A stretch of 59,431 nucleotides of DNA, taken from assembly GCF_018437275.1 (NCBI RefSeq), contig NZ_JAAMFK010000011.1:1-59431 (forward strand), written 5' to 3'. Both the position numbers and the translations under genes were made by a program. The notes below the pieces were generated by a model. The model did no database searches, was not told where the DNA came from, and saw nothing but the letters and a program-made list of their open reading frames with translations. Numbering within the stretch: the stretch's first letter is position 1; each line of letters starts with the position of its first letter. Origin of the DNA: Fructobacillus broussonetiae (lineage in GTDB: Bacteria; Bacillota; Bacilli; Lactobacillales; Lactobacillaceae). Positions 52,533 through 59,431 of this stretch are shown in pieces.

Positions 52533-53546
52533 ATGGGAAAAGCACAAAAGAAATGGCGTAAAGTCGCCTTAACAATCGTCTTTTTCTGCATGTCAGTTGG
52601 TTTGCAAGTGACGGGATTGAACTACTTCTTGATTCCAAACAACATCTTCTCTGTTGGTTTGAACGGAATCGCCCAGTTGTTCTCATTGTCTTCAGCAGCA
52701 TTCTTTAACTTGAACATTCAGACCGGTGTGTTCTTCTTGCTCTTCAACATTCCAATCGGAATTGTTGGTTGGAAGATGATTGGTGGTCAATTTACGGTGC
52801 TTTCCTTCTTGAACGCCGTGGTCGTTTCCATCCTCTTGATTCTGTTGCCAACGCACGCCTTTACGACGGAACCACTTTTGGCAACGTTGTTCGGTGGTCT
52901 CTTCGTCGGAGCAGCCATCGGTGTGGCCATGCGTTACGGATTCTCAACGGGTGGCTTTGACATCATCGCCATGATTGTTCAAAAGCGTACCGGTAAGTCC
53001 ATCGGAGCCTTCATGAACATCGCAAACGGTGTGATTGTCGTCTTCGCCGGATTCTTTATTGGTTGGCAAAACGCCATGTTCACGTTGATTGGAATCTATG
53101 CGACCGGTCAAGTGGTTGATGCACTCTACACGGGTTACCGTAAGTTGACGGCCTTGATTGTCACGTCAAAGGGCGAAGAAGTGATCGACGTGTTGCACCG
53201 TGATTTGATTCGTGGAATTACAATTTTGCCATCATCCGGTGCCTACACGAAGCGTGAATCAACGACCTTGATGACGGTTTTGTCCCGTTTCGAACTCTTC
53301 GAAATGCAAGAAGCGGTTCGTTCCGTTGATCCAAAGGCTTTCATCAACTTGCTTTCAACGGTTTCTGTTGCCGGAGAATTCTGGGATGCGGATCGTCAGT
53401 TGCAGATGAAGAAGTCCATGGGACCAAAGGCGGTTACCATCGACGCACAGCTCGAAGCGGAGCAGCAGTTGGAAGAGCAGCTCGCCCAGCTGGAAGAGCA
53501 AAACAACGCTGGTTTGGAAACAAACAAAGACGGTTCTGATAAATAA
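52533..53546 (+). CDS. YitT family membrane protein (DUF2179 C-terminus)
   Basis: A 337-residue protein with five or six membrane helices (first: VALTIVFFCMSVGLQVTGLN) and the family motif FLIPNNIFSVGLNGIAQLF. A cytosolic DUF2179 domain (residues about 205-300, with RGITILPSSGAYTKRESTTL) follows. The family is common in Firmicutes, and its transport role is unclear. The C-terminal 40 residues are Glu/Gln-rich. The SD is AAAAGGGGG. Confidence 0.92.
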   Translation: MGKAQKKWRKVALTIVFFCMSVGLQVTGLNYFLIPNNIFSVGLNGIAQLFSLSSAAFFNLNIQTGVFFLLFNIPIGIVGWKMIGGQFTVLSFLNAVVVSILLILLPTHAFTTEPLLATLFGGLFVGAAIGVAMRYGFSTGGFDIIAMIVQKRTGKSIGAFMNIANGVIVVFAGFFIGWQNAMFTLIGIYATGQVVDALYTGYRKLTALIVTSKGEEVIDVLHRDLIRGITILPSSGAYTKRESTTLMTVLSRFELFEMQEAVRSVDPKAFINLLSTVSVAGEFWDADRQLQMKKSMGPKAVTIDAQLEAEQQLEEQLAQLEEQNNAGLETNKDGSDK

Positions 53547-53553
53547 GCAAAAG

Positions 53554-53587
53554 AAAAGGATGCCTCTTAAAGGAGACATCCTTTTTT
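53554..53587. terminator. Terminator shared by the YitT and GNAT genes
   Basis: Arms AAAAGGATGCCTC and GAGACATCCTTTT with a short loop, between two converging genes; it ends inside the GNAT stop codon region. Confidence 0.85.
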
Positions 53588-54089
53588 ATTTGAGTTGTTC
53601 GAATTCGTAGGTGATGAAGACGTCGTCGTGCGCAATCTCTTTGAAACCGGTCTTTTCGGCCACCCGCTGGCTGGCGATATTTTCGTGTTTTGCCTTCAGC
53701 GTGATCCACTCAAGGCCAAGCTTTGAAAAGACGTAGTCCTTCATTTGCTCAACAACCTGCGTCATAATGCCAAGGTTATAAAAGTCTGATCCGAGCCAGT
53801 AGCCGATTTCCACGCTCGATTCGTCTGGGTCGACACCGTCCAAGTTGACGATGCCGGAAGGACGACCAGCGATGATGATGGCAAAGGTTAGTGGCTGTTT
53901 CCTGTAGACGGTGCTCTTGCACTGGTACAAGTAGTCTTTTGTATCCTGGAGGGTTTGTTCCTTGGCCCAGGGCAGAAATTCAGATAATTCTTTTCGGCTA
54001 TCCACAATCGCTTGAAATAGGGGCGCAGCGTATTTAACCTGAACGGGTTTGATTTGAACCAAGCCGGCAGGCGAATCAAAGGTTTTCAT
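53586..54089 (-). CDS. GNAT family N-acetyltransferase (RimJ/RimL type)
   Basis: A 167-residue acetyltransferase of the Acetyltransf_3 group, which acetylates ribosomal protein N-termini or small amines. The acetyl-CoA binding segment is in SVEIGYWLGSDFYNLGIMTQ with a non-canonical loop (the usual Q/RxxGxG/A is altered to YNLGIM). ENIASQRVAEKTGFKE is the typical C-terminal helix-strand. The substrate is unknown. The start is ATG 54089, preceded by GAGGTAAG. Confidence 0.85.
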   Translation of the reverse strand: MKTFDSPAGLVQIKPVQVKYAAPLFQAIVDSRKELSEFLPWAKEQTLQDTKDYLYQCKSTVYRKQPLTFAIIIAGRPSGIVNLDGVDPDESSVEIGYWLGSDFYNLGIMTQVVEQMKDYVFSKLGLEWITLKAKHENIASQRVAEKTGFKEIAHDDVFITYEFEQLK

Positions 54090-54197
54090 TTTGCTTACCT
54101 CATTCGGTGCTCTTAAAACTGTTTTGTTAATTTAATATTAGAATAAAATGAGAAAAAGTGCAAGGGCGAAGAAAGCCCGGCCTGATAAAGTTTTCAC

Positions 54198-54226
54198 TTG
54201 CTATGTAAGGGGTAAATATGTATAAT
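54198..54226 (+). promoter_or_regulatory. Promoter of guaB-guaA
   Basis: TTGCTA (54198-54203) and TATAAT (54221-54226), 17 nt apart. Confidence 0.78.
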
Positions 54227-54250
54227 TAAATTTAACAATTCAAGTAAAAA

Positions 54251-54389
54251 CGAACAGATATATCGCTGGAAAATGGCCAGCAGTCTCTACCGCGCCCCAA
54301 AAGTCGTGACTATCCGTGAGTGTTTTTTGATAAAGACTTTTAGAAGACACTCTGCGGATCTGGTAAGAAGACTGCAGGGTGTCTTTTTG
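54251..54389 (+). promoter_or_regulatory. Guanine riboswitch with antiterminator/terminator
   Basis: The aptamer spans about 54253-54320: P1 (ACAGATA with TATCCGT), P2 (GCTGG/CCAGC), the junction GTCTCTACC and the segment GACTAT near P1, where the C of ACTAT is the position that selects guanine over adenine. The 3' side of P1 plus the following AGTGTTTTTT can pair with AGACACTCTGCGGAT (antiterminator, 54312-54328 with 54344-54359), while AAGACACTCTGC (54344-54355) pairs with GCAGGGTGTCTT (54374-54385) as a terminator followed by T5. Guanine binding would favour termination before guaB. Confidence 0.85.
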
Positions 54390-54418
54390 TTTGCGATGTG
54401 TCTGCTTAAAGGAGAATC

Positions 54419-56443
54419 ATGGCAGCATTTCAAAAGAAAAACAAGTTCGTGCCAATGGGCTTGACCTTTGATGACATGGCGATGGAGAACCACTCTTCAA
54501 GCATTTCAAAATCAGACGTTTCATTGAAGACGGTCTTAACACCGTCACTTCGATTGAACATTCCACTCTTGTCTGCCGCCATGGATACGGTGACGGAAGC
54601 TCGCTTTGCAACGGCGCTTGCTGAATTCGGTGGAATGGGTGTTATCCACAAGAACATGACCATCGCCGACCAAGCAGCTGAAGTTGAAAAGGTTAAGAAC
54701 ACACCGGTTGATTTGGAAAAGACGCCAAACGCTGCAACGGACGACCAAGGACGGTTGATTGTTGCTGGAGCGCTCGGGGTAACGAATGACACGGTTGACC
54801 GCGCAACCGCTTTGGTTGAAGCGGGTGTTGACGCTGTTATCTTGGATTCAGCACACGGTCACTCAGAAGGTGTTTTGCGTAAGGTGACGGAAGTTCGAAA
54901 GGCCTTTCCTAAGTTGAACATCATCGCCGGAAACATCGCGACTGAATCTGGTGCAGCAGCCCTTTACGATGCTGGTGCCGACGTCGTTAAGATTGGAATC
55001 GGACCTGGTTCAATCTGTACGACCCGTGTTGTTGCCGGAATTGGTGTGCCACAGTTGTCAGCCATTCGCGATGCTGCTAAGGAAGCCTCAAAGCGTGGCA
55101 AGGCAATCATCGCCGATGGTGGTGCCAAAACACCAGACGACATCTTGAAGGCCATCTCAACGGGCGGTAACGCTGTTATGCTTGGTTCCATGTTCTCCGG
55201 AACGAAGGAAACGCCAGGTGAGGTCTTTGAAGACAACGGAAAGAAGTTTAAGTTTTACCGTGGAATGGGTTCAATCGCGGCCATGGAAAACGGTTCAAAG
55301 GACCGTTACTTCCAAGGTGAAGTGAACGAAGCCAAGAAGATGGTTCCGGAAGGAATCGAAGCCCGAGTTGCTTACAAGGGTGAATTAAAGGACGTCTTGA
55401 TGCCAATCTTGGATCACTTGAAGGACGGTTTTGCGGAAATGGGTGCCAAGACGGTTCTTGAAGCCATCAAGCATAGCAAGTCCATTAAGAAGACGACGCC
55501 CGCCTTTGATTACCAAGCAGCCTTGGTCGAACACAAAGACGAGGGACACGGTTTGGGTTACGACGAAACGCTTTTGGTACCTGCTGCCTCAAACGTTTTG
55601 CCTCACACGGTTTCATTGGAAACCAAGGTCGGTCAGTTGACTTTGGCCAATCCATTGGCAGCCGCGGACTTGACTGACAAGCGCGAAGCCGAATTGGCTA
55701 AGGACATGGCAGAAGCCGGTGCCTTGGGAATCGTTCCCGCACAAGAAAAGATTGAAGACCAAGTTAAAATGGTACAAGAAGCCGCAAAGGCTTCAAACGA
55801 CAAGGGGGCCATCGCCGTCGAAGTCTGGTTGGCAGAAGACAGCCAAATGCGGGTTGCCGAACTGGTAACGGCAGGTGCGTCTGCCATCGTTTTGTACTTG
55901 CCAAAGGCATTGGATGAGATGACGTTGACGGCCGTTTCAGACCTAAAGGCTGCTTTGGTGGACGCCACGTTGATCGTTGGAACAATCGAAGAAGCTGCGG
56001 ATGCAGAAAAGCTTGCTGAGGTTGGTGTCGACGCCGTCATTGCTGGCCGCTCCGTGAACTCAAAGTGGGAAGACGATGCGCACTACCCATTCTTGACAAC
56101 GGTGATGACGGTCGTTGAGGCAATGGCTGGTCAAGACACAGCAGTTATCGCCCAGGGTGGTATCCACTACTCCGGTGACGTGGTGAAGGCCATTGCTGGT
56201 GGAGCAGACGTTGTGATGATTTCTGACTACTTGACGAAGGAAGACGTCGTTGAAGACGCTGTCTTCCAGATGGATGGTGGTCTCCGTGCCGGAATGGGTT
56301 ACACGGGATCACAGAACGTGGAAGCGCTCCGCATGGACGCACAGTTCGTTCAAATCACCGATAATGGTTTGAAGGAATCACACCCGCACGATGTTGAAAT
56401 TACCAAGAAAGCCCCTAACTACGTCGAACAAGAAAGAGACTAA
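54419..56443 (+). CDS. guaB: IMP dehydrogenase with a second, degenerate barrel
   Basis: IMPDH oxidises IMP to XMP, the committed step to GMP. This protein is 674 residues, where about 490 is usual. Residues 1-350 are an IMPDH barrel without the CBS pair: MDTVTE (55-60), LDSAHGHS (142-149), the catalytic loop [11 protein letters not shown] with Cys200, and KFYRGMGS to EGIEARV. Its C-terminal end is degraded. Residues about 376-674 repeat the fold: [20 protein letters not shown] (family start GLTFDDVLL), [20 protein letters not shown] (576-595), then an intact C-terminus with [11 protein letters not shown] and [16 protein letters not shown]. At the Cys loop position it has [11 protein letters not shown] instead. 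The start is supported by AAAGGAG. Confidence 0.9.
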   Translation: MAAFQKKNKFVPMGLTFDDMAMENHSSSISKSDVSLKTVLTPSLRLNIPLLSAAMDTVTEARFATALAEFGGMGVIHKNMTIADQAAEVEKVKNTPVDLEKTPNAATDDQGRLIVAGALGVTNDTVDRATALVEAGVDAVILDSAHGHSEGVLRKVTEVRKAFPKLNIIAGNIATESGAAALYDAGADVVKIGIGPGSICTTRVVAGIGVPQLSAIRDAAKEASKRGKAIIADGGAKTPDDILKAISTGGNAVMLGSMFSGTKETPGEVFEDNGKKFKFYRGMGSIAAMENGSKDRYFQGEVNEAKKMVPEGIEARVAYKGELKDVLMPILDHLKDGFAEMGAKTVLEAIKHSKSIKKTTPAFDYQAALVEHKDEGHGLGYDETLLVPAASNVLPHTVSLETKVGQLTLANPLAAADLTDKREAELAKDMAEAGALGIVPAQEKIEDQVKMVQEAAKASNDKGAIAVEVWLAEDSQMRVAELVTAGASAIVLYLPKALDEMTLTAVSDLKAALVDATLIVGTIEEAADAEKLAEVGVDAVIAGRSVNSKWEDDAHYPFLTTVMTVVEAMAGQDTAVIAQGGIHYSGDVVKAIAGGADVVMISDYLTKEDVVEDAVFQMDGGLRAGMGYTGSQNVEALRMDAQFVQITDNGLKESHPHDVEITKKAPNYVEQERD

Positions 56444-56444
56444 T

Positions 56445-57986
56445 ATGGTAGAAGCAAATGACAAAATCTTAGTACTGGACTACGGTTCACAGTACAACCA
56501 ATTGATCACGCGCCGTGTCCGCGAAATGGGTGTTTACTCAGAGTTGAAGTCCAACAAGATGACAGCTGCTGAAGTGAAGGAATACAACCCAAAGGGAATC
56601 ATCTTGTCAGGTGGTCCGAAGTCCGTTTACGACGAAGACGCCTTTAAGATTGACCCTGAAATCTTTGAATTGGGAATCCCGATTCTTGGTGTTTGTTACG
56701 GGATGCAATTAATTGCCCGGCACTTGGGTGGCAAAGTCGAAGCCAACCCAGGAAACGGAGAATTCGGTCAAACCGAAATTACGCAAACGGCTCCTTCAAA
56801 ACTATTTGAAGGAACGCCGGAAAAGCAAATTGTTTTGATGTCTCACTCAGACAACGTAACGGTTTTTCCTGAAGGCTTTAAGGTCGCGGCCGGTTCTGAA
56901 AAGACACCAATTGCTGCCATCGCAAACGATGAAGCAGGATTGTACGGTGTACAGTTCCACTCCGAAACAACGCTTTCTGAACACGGTAAGGAAATCATCA
57001 AGAACTTCGTGATGAATGTTGCTGGCGCAAAGCCAACATGGTCAATGGCCGAATTCATCGACGAACAAATTGCTGATATCCGTAAGGAAGTAGGGGACAA
57101 GAAGGTCCTTCTTGGTCTGTCTGGTGGTGTTGATTCATCCGTTGTTGGTGTTCTCTTGCAAAAGGCCATCGGTGACCAGCTTACTTGTATCTTCGTTGAT
57201 CACGGTTTGCTCCGTAAGAACGAAGCAGCTCAAGTGATGGAAATGCTTGGTGGTAAGTTCGGTTTGAACATCATCAAGGTTGATGTCCAGGACCGTTTCT
57301 TGTCAAAGTTGGACGGTATCACGGACCCTGAACAGAAGCGTAAGATCATCGGTAACGAATTCGTGGAAGTCTTCAACGACGAAGCCACGAAGTTGGACGG
57401 AATGGACTACTTGGCCCAGGGAACGCTTTATACAGATGTAATCGAATCTGGTACGGAAACGGCTCAGACGATTAAGTCTCACCACAACGTTGGTGGGTTG
57501 CCTGAAGACATGCAGTTCAAGTTGATTGAACCATTGAACACACTCTTCAAGGATGAAGTTCGTGAGTTGGGTGAACAGCTCAACATGGACCACGAATTGG
57601 TATGGCGTCAGCCATTCCCAGGACCTGGTCTTGGAATCCGTGTGATGGGGGCCATCACCGAAGACCGCTTGAAGGTCGTTCGTGAATCCGACTGGATCTT
57701 GCGTGACGAAATCGCAAAGGCGGGTCTTGAAAATGATGTATGGCAGTACTTTACGGTGCTTACGAACAACAAGTCCGTTGGTGTCATGGGGGACTTTAGA
57801 ACCTATGAATACACCATCGCTGTTCGTGCCATTACGTCAATTGACGGAATGACGGCTGACTTCGCCCGTTTGCCATGGGACGTTTTGCAGAAGGTATCTT
57901 CACGAATCGTAAACGAAGTTGACCACATTAACCGTGTAGTCTACGACATTACGGCTAAGCCACCAGCAACGGTTGAATGGGAATAG
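56445..57986 (+). CDS. guaA: GMP synthase (glutamine-hydrolysing)
   Basis: GuaA (513 residues) aminates XMP to GMP. The class I glutamine amidotransferase domain has [20 protein letters not shown] and the nucleophile Cys in GVCYGMQL; the ATP pyrophosphatase has [17 protein letters not shown]. The C-terminal dimerisation domain with [20 protein letters not shown] is intact. I chose ATG 56445, two bases after the guaB stop; the open frame further upstream overlaps guaB. It is part of the guanine-controlled guaB-guaA operon. Confidence 0.97.
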   Translation: MVEANDKILVLDYGSQYNQLITRRVREMGVYSELKSNKMTAAEVKEYNPKGIILSGGPKSVYDEDAFKIDPEIFELGIPILGVCYGMQLIARHLGGKVEANPGNGEFGQTEITQTAPSKLFEGTPEKQIVLMSHSDNVTVFPEGFKVAAGSEKTPIAAIANDEAGLYGVQFHSETTLSEHGKEIIKNFVMNVAGAKPTWSMAEFIDEQIADIRKEVGDKKVLLGLSGGVDSSVVGVLLQKAIGDQLTCIFVDHGLLRKNEAAQVMEMLGGKFGLNIIKVDVQDRFLSKLDGITDPEQKRKIIGNEFVEVFNDEATKLDGMDYLAQGTLYTDVIESGTETAQTIKSHHNVGGLPEDMQFKLIEPLNTLFKDEVRELGEQLNMDHELVWRQPFPGPGLGIRVMGAITEDRLKVVRESDWILRDEIAKAGLENDVWQYFTVLTNNKSVGVMGDFRTYEYTIAVRAITSIDGMTADFARLPWDVLQKVSSRIVNEVDHINRVVYDITAKPPATVEWE

Positions 57987-58025
57987 AGAGCCCAGTTAAT
58001 CGGTTTTAAATTAGAGAGAGAAGTA

Positions 58026-58060
58026 AAAAAAGCAGCACCTAGTAAGGGCTGCTTTTTTTG
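58026..58060 (+). terminator. Intrinsic terminator after guaA
   Basis: Arms AAAAAAGCAGC and GCTGCTTTTTTT with inner CC/GG pairing. Confidence 0.9.
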
Positions 58061-58106
58061 TTTTAAGTTGACTTGTATCATTATTTTAAAAATTCTATCT
58101 TGACCT

Positions 58107-58136
58107 TGTATTTTTATAAGATACGAATGTATAATG
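58107..58136 (+). promoter_or_regulatory. Promoter of the 58294 surface protein gene
   Basis: TTGTAT (58107-58112) and TATAAT (58131-58136), 18 nt apart. Confidence 0.65.
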
Positions 58137-58141
58137 TAACT

Positions 58142-58293
58142 GACGAGTTACGAATATAACAAGAACATGTTCTGACAATCTGTCTGAACCAACCCCTTTA
58201 AATACCGAGTCGATCCAAGCACTTGCGAGGCATGCCCAAGCAACTGCTTGGTTTTTTATATTGGTGATAAATGAATTTGGAGGGAGTTTGGAA
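58142..58293 (+). promoter_or_regulatory. Attenuator-like leader of the surface protein gene
   Basis: The leader of about 150 nt holds a terminator-like element in which TGCTTGG (58245-58251, then T6) can pair with CCAAGCA at 58236-58242 (2-nt loop) or at 58215-58221 (longer loop with further GC pairs). Only one pairing can form at a time. SD GGAGGGAG lies beyond it. No known riboswitch motif was recognised. Confidence 0.5.
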
Positions 58294-59391
58294 ATGTTGA
58301 AACATTCAACAAATACACGAGTAACAAAGCACTATAAGATGTACAAGGCAAGTAAGAAATGGTTGTTTGCCGGTATTATCGGATTGACGATTGCTGGTAG
58401 CGCACAAGGGTTGGCAAACGCAATTAGTGTTCCAATCTTACCACAAGGTATTTCAGCTTCAGCAGACGATGATGGTTCCCGCCCTTACTGGTTCGCCCAA
58501 AATACGGACTACTTTAAGCACTATAATGAAACACCAGATAAGTCGAGTGTTCCTAAAAGCACGCAAGAAACATGGGGTCCTGTTAAGACTGGAAACGAAC
58601 TAGATCGAATTCAAAAAGAAACGAGCTTTACTTATGAAGGTTTGACATATAACAAAGAAAAGAACACCTTTACAATGAAGTTTACTTTCAATTCGCCTAC
58701 TTTGACGACTAGTGGGGCCGGTCGTACGACGTCATTTGACTTGGCCTTTTCTAAGTCAATGTCTGAAAAGACGAGTAATGTGATGTTCACCGATGCCAAC
58801 CATAACACCCAACAGTTGACAGCTAAAAACAATGTCTTTAACAGTAGTTATCCAGCTGGTACTGTCGTTGGTGGTACGTCAACTTTGACTGTCGATATTC
58901 AGCCTGTGAAGATTGTGCAAGATGACCAAGTAACAGGTATGTTTTCATCTGATACTCAAACGATCAATAATCACGCCATTTATGGTTCAGCACGTACTCT
59001 GGGATTTCCTCAGTTTGGAAATGCCTTCAACAATGCCTTGATTGATCAGTTAAAGAAGAATACCAACGAAAACATTGATAACAAGCAGCACTTGACTCCA
59101 GATCAAAAGAAGGACTTCCACGATAAGGTTAATGGCGAAGATACGAATAAGGACTTCGTTAATGATTTGAACGGTATCAATAATGATGCAAATAACGCCG
59201 ATAATGTTGCTGCTAAAGCTGGACAGGCCAAAGATGCTGCTAAGGCAGCTATCGATAATGCAGCCAATAATGCCAAAAAGAAGATTGACGGCTTAGACAT
59301 TCCTCAAACAGATAAGGATAAGGCAAAGAGTAAAGTTGATGCCGATGCCAAGAACGCCAAGGATGATATTGCTCGTATGTCAATAAGTTAG
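58294..59391 (+). CDS. Surface protein with KxYKxGKxW-type signal, 3'-truncated by the IS
   Basis: ATG 58294 (SD GGAGGGAG) gives 365 residues. The N-terminus has HYKMYKASKKWLFAGIIGLT, a KxYKxGKxW-type signal peptide of lactic acid bacteria (Ser replaces the usual Gly), and cleavage is likely near GLANA. A beta-rich region (about residues 50-230, starting DDDGSRPYWFAQNTDYFKHY) follows, then a helical DUF1542-like repeat with NAANNAKKKIDGLDIPQTDK. The last residues ARMSIS are encoded by the IS end, which begins at 59370. The wall-anchoring C-terminus is missing, so the product would be secreted rather than anchored. Confidence 0.82.
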   Translation: MLKHSTNTRVTKHYKMYKASKKWLFAGIIGLTIAGSAQGLANAISVPILPQGISASADDDGSRPYWFAQNTDYFKHYNETPDKSSVPKSTQETWGPVKTGNELDRIQKETSFTYEGLTYNKEKNTFTMKFTFNSPTLTTSGAGRTTSFDLAFSKSMSEKTSNVMFTDANHNTQQLTAKNNVFNSSYPAGTVVGGTSTLTVDIQPVKIVQDDQVTGMFSSDTQTINNHAIYGSARTLGFPQFGNAFNNALIDQLKKNTNENIDNKQHLTPDQKKDFHDKVNGEDTNKDFVNDLNGINNDANNADNVAAKAGQAKDAAKAAIDNAANNAKKKIDGLDIPQTDKDKAKSKVDADAKNAKDDIARMSIS

Positions 59392-59431
59392 ACACTTTTT
59401 TTACATCACTAGGTTCGATTCATAGGTATGA
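59370..59431 (-). mobile_element. End of the same IS3-family element, opposite orientation (partial)
   Basis: These 62 nt are the reverse complement of 199-260, starting TGCTCGTATGTCAATAAGTT. The element is inserted in the surface protein gene and runs off the window. The stop codon of the truncated gene (TAG) lies within it. Confidence 0.88.

Noticed and set aside
1-59431. tRNA and rRNA genes
   Set aside because: I found no convincing cloverleaf with TTCGA-type arms and no rRNA segment; apparent matches were inside coding genes or the T-box leader.

Overview
The window is a 59.4 kb stretch of low-to-mid GC Gram-positive chromosome. The gene content and style point to Lactobacillaceae of the Leuconostoc group (Leuconostoc, Fructobacillus, Weissella and relatives): cdaA-cdaR-glmM, gatCAB, ftsY-ylxM-ffh, a T-box on leuS, an L20-type leader on infC-rpmI-rplT, a KxYKxGKxW-type signal peptide, a sortase with an LPxTG substrate, and frequent TTG/GTG starts. 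The genus is inference. Both edges lie inside copies of the same IS3-family element in opposite orientation, so the window is probably a contig bounded by that repeat.

Layout. 1-3.6 kb: IS end, a membrane protein gene cut by the IS, a membrane-anchored GH68 fructansucrase and a GtrA-type protein. 3.7-5.1 kb: an anchored hypothetical protein, then rpsT and rpsO on the minus strand. 5.3-17.1 kb: gatCAB, dagK, a 23S rRNA uracil methyltransferase, mutS-mutL and a DUF1456 gene, with long GC-rich hairpins in nearly every gap. 17.5-24.5 kb: murB, a Na+/H+ antiporter, cdaA-cdaR-glmM and rnc. 24.5-31.4 kb: smc, ftsY, ylxM, ffh. 31.4-34.4 kb: HAD phosphatase, sortase, ruvA, deoxynucleoside kinase. 34.5-37.6 kb (minus): mscL, rqcH, rpmF, tRNA deacylase. 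37.6-38.04 kb: a compact locus with the layout of a type I toxin-antitoxin system. 38.2-46.4 kb: DUF1361 protein, infC-rpmI-rplT, RNase J (J2-like), TPR protein, tuf, and a decayed LPxTG adhesin. 46.4-54.1 kb: two small minus genes, T-box-leuS, a MurJ/YtgP-type flippase, a YitT protein and a GNAT. 54.2-58.0 kb: guanine riboswitch, guaB, guaA. 58.1-59.4 kb: an attenuator-like leader and a surface protein cut by the second IS copy.

How it works together. Most genes are housekeeping: translation (ribosomal proteins, IF3, EF-Tu, LeuRS, GatCAB), protein targeting (FtsY, Ffh, YlxM), mismatch repair, chromosome organisation, cell wall precursor supply (MurB, GlmM, the flippase) coupled to c-di-AMP synthesis, and GMP synthesis under guanine feedback. 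The accessory material is at the surface: GH68, GtrA, sortase and two adhesin-like genes, both damaged.

Most notable items: the 37.6-38.04 kb locus (12-codon leader ORF, hairpin hiding the Shine-Dalgarno of a 32-residue hydrophobic peptide, convergent antisense RNA, shared terminator); a 674-residue IMP dehydrogenase made of two barrels, the first lacking CBS domains and the second lacking the catalytic cysteine loop; and three genes (gatC, dagK, ffh) with a hairpin placed between a Shine-Dalgarno motif and the start codon at nearly the same spacing.
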